Of a stretch of DNA of 64,000 nucleotides, positions 59,449-64,000 are shown one piece after another; positions within the stretch are counted from its first letter, which is position 1, and every line of letters begins with the position of its first letter. Source of the DNA: JAZDFP01 sp043801445 (lineage in GTDB: Bacteria > Planctomycetota > MHYJ01 > JACQXL01); NCBI GenBank assembly GCA_043801445.1, contig JAZDMB010000016.1:37159-101158 (forward strand), in the 5' to 3' direction. The notes below the pieces were generated by a model. The model was not told the origin of the DNA. It did no database searches and was given only the letters and a program-made list of their open reading frames with translations. Both the position numbers and the translations under genes were made by a program.

Positions 59449-61461
59449 ATGAAATTAAGTAAAATTATTACCGGTATATTACTCGGGTTGGTTATTGGAG
59501 TACTGATTCAAGTCTTTTTCTCACTCATTCCGTTTTTCCAGAATATAGAACTGCTTACGGTTGATTACAGATTTAAATTATTCTCTAAGCCAGCCGAAGC
59601 AGACAAGAATATTGTGATTGTTGTGATTGACCAGGCAAGCCTGGACTATCTTGAATATCCCCAGGAAAACAGGGAGCCGCAATTCTGGCCCTGGCACAGG
59701 TATATTTATGCCGATATTTTAGACTATCTCAGAAAAGGACAACCCCAAGCCGTAATATTTGACCTCACCCTAAAGCGCAAAGATGAGGATGGTGATGACC
59801 AATTCGCTGAAAGCATACAAAAATCAGGCAATGTTTATTGTCCTCTGGTATTTACCCAGGAAACAGAAGAACGATACACCAAACTGATAGATGAACCATC
59901 TAAACAAATACTCATAGATAGATTCTCTATTAACATAGATAATTCAAGCAAGATAAAAATCCCGGAATATAATATGACTGCTCCTCCAAATATAACCCTC
60001 CTTGAAAAACCCAAACGATTAGGTTCTGTAAATATCAAGAAGGATGAAGATGGCGTTTTAAGGAAAGTTCCCCTGCTCCATAAATATGATAACAAGTTTT
60101 TCCCATCATTATCCCTCGCTGTTGCTATGGACATACTGAAAACAGATAATAAAATCACTGTCTCCGCTGATAATAAACTATTATTCCCCGACCGTGTCCA
60201 GCCCCTGCAAGCAGGGGCTGACCAGCCCTTGCACGCAAGGGCTGGGTGCGATGGCAAAAATGTATATTTATCGCCTGAATCTGAAATGTATATCTGGTGG
60301 TATGGGCCATCACGGACTTATCATTACATCCCCTTTAGTCAGCTCTATGATGATTGTTATTATACGAAGACAAAAAAGCTAGACAATGTCCTCTATAAAC
60401 CGGAATATTTCAAGGATAAAATAATCTTTATCGGAACTATTGCTCCTGCTCATGGTGATTTGCATTCGACACCCTTAGGCAGTGTTTATCCCGGGGTTGA
60501 GTTTCAGGCAACCGCGTTAAATAATCTATTATCAGGCAATTGTCTTATCCCTGCTACAAATCATATAAACTGGCTGATAATTTTATTGCTCTGCATGCTA
60601 TCCGGTTTATTTATGTTTAGCAGCCGTTCATTCCTTAGTAGTAGTGTACGGGTATCTTTACTTGCTCTTATTTTCCTTGTAGGCGCATGTTATGTTTTCT
60701 CTTCTTTTCATTACTGGATTGAATTAGTAGCGCCTCTGGGTGGCATATGCCTGACATTTACATCGGCAACGGTAATCTATTATTTCACCGAGGGTAAGGA
60801 AAAAAGACGGATTAAAACGACTTTTTCTAAGTACCTGGCTCCGGAAGTGGTGGAAGAAATTCTTAAGGATTATAAAAATCTCAAAGCCAGTGTCGGCGAA
60901 CGGAAAGAACTGACTGTCCTTTTCTCGGATATTCGGAATTTTACCAAGATGTCGGAATTTCTTCCGCCCGAAGAAGTTGTTCGCCTGCTTAACGAATATT
61001 TGACTCTGATGGTAAAGGTTATTTTCCGGTATGGCGGAACGCTTGACAAATATATGGGTGATGGTATAATGGCTTTTTATGGGGCGCCCAGAAATCAACC
61101 AAATCATGCGGAATTGGCAGTGCGCACCGCCCGGGAAATGCTTAAAGAAGCCAAGCAACTCCGTTTAAAATGGACCAAAGAAGGTAAACCGGATTTGAAT
61201 ATCGGCATCGGAATAAATACCGGTGAAGTCGTGGTCGGTAATATCGGCTCTGAACAAAGGCTTGATTACACTATCATCGGCGATAATGTTAACTTGGCAT
61301 CAAGATTAGAAACACTGAATAAAGAATACGGAACTAATATTATTATCAGCCAGTTTACAGCCCGGAAATTAGATAACCAGTTTCCCCTGAGGGAATTAGG
61401 ACAGGTCCAAATTAGGGGTAAGGAAAAACCTGTCATGATATACGAATTGAAAACAGAATAA
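59449..61461 (+). CDS. CHASE2-domain adenylate/guanylate cyclase
   Basis: A 670-residue membrane signalling enzyme. An N-terminal TM (about 8-30) is followed by an extracytoplasmic CHASE2 sensor (about 30-365), then three TM segments (about 377-455) and a class III cyclase domain (about 490-670). The catalytic region has LFSDIRNFTKMSE, YMGDGIMAFYGAP and IGINTGEVVVGNIG with DYTIIGDNVNLASRLE; both metal-binding Asp are present. It makes cAMP or cGMP upon an unknown external signal. The ATG at 59449 gives a proper TM start; the TTG upstream lies in spacer. Residues about 250-266 (PLQAGADQPLHARAG) are encoded by two tandem palindromes at 60198-60246 inside the sensor. Confidence 0.92.
   Translation: MKLSKIITGILLGLVIGVLIQVFFSLIPFFQNIELLTVDYRFKLFSKPAEADKNIVIVVIDQASLDYLEYPQENREPQFWPWHRYIYADILDYLRKGQPQAVIFDLTLKRKDEDGDDQFAESIQKSGNVYCPLVFTQETEERYTKLIDEPSKQILIDRFSINIDNSSKIKIPEYNMTAPPNITLLEKPKRLGSVNIKKDEDGVLRKVPLLHKYDNKFFPSLSLAVAMDILKTDNKITVSADNKLLFPDRVQPLQAGADQPLHARAGCDGKNVYLSPESEMYIWWYGPSRTYHYIPFSQLYDDCYYTKTKKLDNVLYKPEYFKDKIIFIGTIAPAHGDLHSTPLGSVYPGVEFQATALNNLLSGNCLIPATNHINWLIILLLCMLSGLFMFSSRSFLSSSVRVSLLALIFLVGACYVFSSFHYWIELVAPLGGICLTFTSATVIYYFTEGKEKRRIKTTFSKYLAPEVVEEILKDYKNLKASVGERKELTVLFSDIRNFTKMSEFLPPEEVVRLLNEYLTLMVKVIFRYGGTLDKYMGDGIMAFYGAPRNQPNHAELAVRTAREMLKEAKQLRLKWTKEGKPDLNIGIGINTGEVVVGNIGSEQRLDYTIIGDNVNLASRLETLNKEYGTNIIISQFTARKLDNQFPLRELGQVQIRGKEKPVMIYELKTE
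60198..60246. repeat. two tandem in-frame palindromes in the cyclase sensor
   Basis: CCAGCCCCTGC-AAGCAGGGGCTG and CCAGCCCTTGC-ACGCAAGGGCTGG follow one another. Relatives are at 14572-14596 (release-factor-like gene) and 17166-17194 (spacer). Confidence 0.8.
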
Positions 61462-61472
61462 AGGGAGAAATG

Positions 61473-61634
61473 AGCCACAGATTACACAGATTAAATCAGT
61501 GTAATTTACTAAGATAAAATATAAATAAGTAAACGGATTAAACACCCGTACGGGCGCTTAATCTGCTTACTAAAAATAATTTATATTTATGTCCGGCTTT
61601 CACCGATTAAATTCAATCTGTGTAATCTGTGGCT
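61473..61634. repeat. nested palindromic repeat
   Basis: AGCCACAGATTACACAGATT at the left is mirrored by AATCTGTGTAATCTGTGGCT at the right. A second palindrome (GTAAACGGATTAAACACCCG with GGGCGCTTAATCTGCTTAC) lies inside. The family end matches 28103-28179. Confidence 0.75.
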
Positions 61635-61677
61635 TCGATTTATTAATATCTTATAAAAACAGAATAAGGAGTGAAGT

Positions 61678-62205
61678 ATGCGAAAGATATTTATATTGTC
61701 CGGCATATTAATTTTTATCGGTTCATTCTTGCTTTTACTATTTGCGGATACGCAGACCCGCCTGACCGGAAATCCAGTCGGGCAGGTAGTTTATGTCAAT
61801 AAGCAGAAGGTAAATCTTAAGGAAGGACCTGATGAAACTATACATAAAACTATACAAGAACTGAAATACCGTGAGGGATTAGAGGTATTGGAACTAAAAG
61901 ACGATTGGTATAAAGTAAAAGTGATTAAATCAGGTAATGTCGGCTGGGTTTATAAAGGAAAGATTAGCGATAAGAAACCGGAACCTGATAAATCAACCGG
62001 TGCAACCGTGGGCCGTCTTCTTAGAGGCGGCAGCGGCTCGGCAACCACTGAAACAGCCGCCGGAGCTGGAATCAGGGATTTTAATAAAGAAAATTACACC
62101 GGTCTCGCAGGCGATTTTGAAGCAATAAAACAAATGGAATCTTTACGGCAAAAGATTACCGATAAAGATGTTATTGAATTCTTACACCAAGGCAATCTTA
62201 AATGA
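61678..62205 (+). CDS. secreted bacterial SH3-domain protein
   Basis: A 175-residue protein with a signal peptide or anchor (about 1-24) and one bacterial SH3 domain at about 38-100 (KVNLKEGPDETIHKTIQELK, LEVLELKDDWYKVKV, VGWVYKGKI). Residues about 26-37 (TQTRLTGNPVGQ) come from an in-frame CCCGCCTGACCGG...CGGGCAG palindrome (61756-61786). The C-terminus has a Gly-rich linker and a helical tail. SH3b domains bind peptidoglycan peptides. It sits before an M48 lipoprotein gene and may be cotranscribed with it. Confidence 0.8.
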   Translation: MRKIFILSGILIFIGSFLLLLFADTQTRLTGNPVGQVVYVNKQKVNLKEGPDETIHKTIQELKYREGLEVLELKDDWYKVKVIKSGNVGWVYKGKISDKKPEPDKSTGATVGRLLRGGSGSATTETAAGAGIRDFNKENYTGLAGDFEAIKQMESLRQKITDKDVIEFLHQGNLK

Positions 62206-62261
62206 CCCGTACGGGTCACCCTGAACGAAGTGAAGGGTCTCAAACGATAAGGAGGAATTAT

Positions 62262-63242
62262 ATGTCTCATAAACGATTTTTCAGTTATTTGGTCATTGTG
62301 CTTTTCATTGACATTTTAATTATCAGTATCAACAGTTGTCAGGCTATGGGCAAGGCATTAAGTCAGGCAGGTTATGAAAAACAAGCCAAAGTAGTCAAAG
62401 CCGCCGGTGCGGCCGGCGCGGCTCTGGCTCCTTTCAGCGTTGACGAAGAAGTGGAAATAGGAAGGGCAATGGCAGCCCGGGTTATTGAGGCTTCGGGCGG
62501 CATCTATCCCAATGACACGCTTAATCATTATATCAATTTGGTCGGTCGAGCCGTAGCGATGAATGTTACCCGCGAAGACCTTGATTCCGACCTGTATCAA
62601 TTCGCCATAGTCAATACGGACGAAATCAATGCACTGGCTATGCCGGGCGGCTATATCGTAATTACTATAGGCGCATTGAAAATAATGCAAAGCGAAGCTG
62701 AACTGGCTGGAGTCCTGGCGCACGAAGTAGTCCATATAGACGAAGGGCATCTTATATCCGCCATAAAAACCGCGCACGGCGCCGAATTTCTATCTCAAAT
62801 GGCCTCTATTTACAATGAAAATAACAACAGTAAACTGAACAAATTACTATTAAACTCTTCTGAATATGGGATGACCACTCTTTATAAAAAAGGACTGTCG
62901 CGTTCGTGTGAACAAGAGGCAGACGAAAAAGCAGTAAAATTACTTGCCGAATGCGGCTATTATCCCGGCGCCCTAAAAGATTTCCTTAATCGGATTAAAG
63001 AAATGAGCCAACAGCAAGCGGAGCGACAGCCCCGCCGAAGCGGGATAAACTCCGTTCCGCCTGTCCCGACGAATGTCGGGGACCCAATCGGGGGCGGGTT
63101 ACTGAAGACACTCACTGCAACCCATCCCAATCCCGAAGATAGAATCAGAACGATTGATGAATACATCAACAAACACGGCTTACAGAATGTTGCAGGCCAA
63201 AAATTAGACTCCCGCTATCCCTTACAGGATATTATTAAATAG
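62262..63242 (+). CDS. M48-family metalloprotease, probable lipoprotein
   Basis: A 326-residue zinc protease. The signal peptide ends in a possible lipobox (INSC, about residue 28). The zinc motif HEVVH in AGVLAHEVVHIDEGHL and the downstream ligand Glu in CEQEADEKAV are present. It resembles BepA/YfgC-type periplasmic proteases that look after outer-membrane proteins such as LptD, though the TPR part is absent. The ATG at 62262 has an ideal AAGGAGG site; the frame from 62202 would translate a CACCCTGAACGAAGTGAAGG repeat. Residues about 256-279 (QPRRSGINSVPPVPTNVGDP) come from palindromes (63029-63100) inserted in frame. Confidence 0.92.
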   Translation: MSHKRFFSYLVIVLFIDILIISINSCQAMGKALSQAGYEKQAKVVKAAGAAGAALAPFSVDEEVEIGRAMAARVIEASGGIYPNDTLNHYINLVGRAVAMNVTREDLDSDLYQFAIVNTDEINALAMPGGYIVITIGALKIMQSEAELAGVLAHEVVHIDEGHLISAIKTAHGAEFLSQMASIYNENNNSKLNKLLLNSSEYGMTTLYKKGLSRSCEQEADEKAVKLLAECGYYPGALKDFLNRIKEMSQQQAERQPRRSGINSVPPVPTNVGDPIGGGLLKTLTATHPNPEDRIRTIDEYINKHGLQNVAGQKLDSRYPLQDIIK

Positions 63243-63410
63243 AATACCCGTCCGAACGACCGAAAGGTCGGGCAGGCCGTCAGGTATAAAATAAACCTGC
63301 AGGATGTTAAGTAGATGTTCAAAAAATCTATCAGACCCACCTGACCGTCGGGCAGATGTCTTAGACATAATTTAGAAATTAGGATTTCTGGTTTAGTGCT
63401 TTAATAAAAT
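63243..63410. repeat. spacer with ACCGTCGGGCAG-type palindromes
   Basis: Two copies of the CCCGTCC...GGTCGGGCAGG and CCCACCTGACCGTCGGGCAG element (about 63245-63275 and 63339-63357). No gene. Confidence 0.6.
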
Positions 63411-63659
63411 ATGCCCTATCCACACACATACATAACCCTCACGCCGGAAGAAAAGAAGCAGATTAAGAATGAATTACAACGGTTGACATATCTTAAACAG
63501 TGGAAGAAACGGCATCCGCTTCAGACGCTCTACCTATCCGACCAGAAAAAACCATTTCAGGATATTGCCAACTATCTGAAAGTTACACACAGAACAATTC
63601 AAAGATGGATTGCCAGATACCGAAAAGAAGGATTAAATACTTTTTTAACACGAATTTAG
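63411..63659 (+). CDS. IS630-like transposase N-terminal fragment or small HTH protein
   Basis: An 82-residue protein with a helix-turn-helix at about 48-80 (FQDIANYLKVTHRTIQRWIA, then RYRKEGL), of the type at the N-terminus of IS630-family transposases. The segment ITLTPEEKKQIKNELQRL precedes it. No DDE catalytic domain follows; the frame stops and CACGAATT-type repeats begin. It is either a transposase remnant or a stand-alone HTH protein. It has no ribosome site. Confidence 0.6.
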   Translation: MPYPHTYITLTPEEKKQIKNELQRLTYLKQWKKRHPLQTLYLSDQKKPFQDIANYLKVTHRTIQRWIARYRKEGLNTFLTRI

Positions 63660-63920
63660 CGAATAATAACGAATTACACGAATAATTTTTTATTATAACA
63701 TTCGTATAAATTCGTGTCATTCGTGTTAATAACTCTTTGGCGTTATTGGTGTTAAATAAAATGTCGTGCTTCGCAATCTCAAAATCCCAAAATCATGATA
63801 AAAATATCATTTTTATACACCAGAAATCAAGAAATGTCGTGCTTCGTTGTCATAAGTCTCTATAAAATCTACACCGACACCCCCCGTATACTACCCCCTA
63901 TTACCCCCTACTCCACAGTC
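63660..63920. repeat. spacer with CGAATT repeats and a 15-bp direct repeat
   Basis: CACGAATTTAGCGAAT-like and TTCGTGTCATTCGTGTTAATA pieces match those next to kdsB (33110-33170). AAATGTCGTGCTTCG occurs twice (63759-63773 and 63832-63846), 73 bp apart. CCCCC-rich sequence (about 63885-63912) leads into array 4. Confidence 0.6.
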
Positions 63921-64000
63921 TATATAGGGGTATATAAGGGTCTATGTCCGGGTATATAACCCTCTATGTCGGGGTATATCAGAGAGTATGCGGGGATACA
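63921..64000. repeat. 22-nt tandem array, cut by window end (array 4)
   Basis: Units begin at 63921, 63943, 63965 and 63987, exactly 22 nt apart, with the shared form TATGTC[C/G]GGGTATAT followed by a variable tail. Sequence differs from arrays 1-3. It continues beyond the window. Confidence 0.85.

Noticed and set aside
62202..62261. N-terminal extension of the M48 lipoprotein (MTRTGHPERSEG...)
   Set aside because: It translates a CACCCTGAACGAAGTGAAGG palindromic repeat; the ATG at 62262 has AAGGAGG and gives a proper signal peptide.
63759..63846. Attachment-site pair for a mobile element (AAATGTCGTGCTTCG direct repeat)
   Set aside because: Only 73 bp apart with nothing but a small hairpin between, and no integrase gene; more likely local duplication.

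Overview
This window appears to come from a Gram-negative, lipopolysaccharide-making bacterium of moderate to low G+C content, probably an uncultured planctomycete or a relative in the PVC group. Support comes from lptD, kdsB, Kdo-kinase-like proteins, a HEAT plus prenyltransferase-like secreted protein, a planctomycete-style zinc-ribbon gene, class III cyclase signalling, and very many palindromic intergenic repeats. The taxonomic call is an inference; no 16S gene is present. TAG, TAA and TGA all serve as ordinary stop codons.

Layout. 1-6.5 kb: the 3' part of an M48 peptidase, a stand-alone LacI-type HTH protein, a NicO nickel/cobalt exporter, a secreted HEAT/prenyltransferase-like protein and a membrane protein. 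6.6-10.3 kb: an accessory island with AbrB/VapC toxin-antitoxin, Fic protein, a vapC remnant, and a nuclease-helicase (DUF2075 type) broken by an in-frame amber codon. 10.3-15.2 kb: a repeat array, several unknown genes, a decapeptide-repeat fibre-like protein, a GGQ release-factor-like protein, an unlisted 50-residue gene and repeat-dense spacers. 15.2-28.2 kb: housekeeping genes (YgiQ radical SAM, rpsO-pnp-YhaM-like, tig-clpP-clpX-HEAT, nrdR, a fused CoA-transferase). 28.2-34.6 kb: HNH protein, a tandem double kinase, kdsB between two paralogous SirB1/transglutaminase-like proteins. 34.7-36.9 kb: fabD and fabG separated by a compact unit with inverted ends that carries a GxxExxY nuclease-fold gene. 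36.9-39.5 kb: small ATPase, GIY-YIG nuclease and two phased repeat arrays. 39.5-45.7 kb: RRM protein, cupin, a soluble biotin-dependent carboxyltransferase set, FTCD-like cyclodeaminase. 45.7-54.4 kb: FMN reductase, PilZ, prfA, NDP-sugar dehydrogenase, ribF, def, TPR protein, acyl-CoA ligase, tRNA-Arg. 54.5-64 kb: lptD, ugd, coaD, rpmH (unlisted small gene), CHASE2-adenylate cyclase, SH3 protein, M48 lipoprotein, a transposase-like HTH fragment and a fourth repeat array.

The most unusual signals are repeats. Four separate arrays (10.7-11.0, 38.41-38.57, 38.9-39.2, 63.9-64.0 kb) differ in sequence but all run on a 22-nt grid (22 or 44 nt steps, i.e. about two or four helical turns). Two of them are preceded by the same 15-base G-tract leader. 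Second, GC-rich or CACAGA-type palindromic elements occur between genes and also in frame inside at least eight protein-coding genes, resembling in concept the Rickettsia palindromic elements. Third, one CACAGA-type repeat pair brackets the GxxExxY gene like terminal inverted repeats. A perfect 12-bp palindrome, TTTCGCGCGAAA, sits inside the spacer of the strong tig-clpPX promoter and is a candidate operator for a proteostasis regulator.
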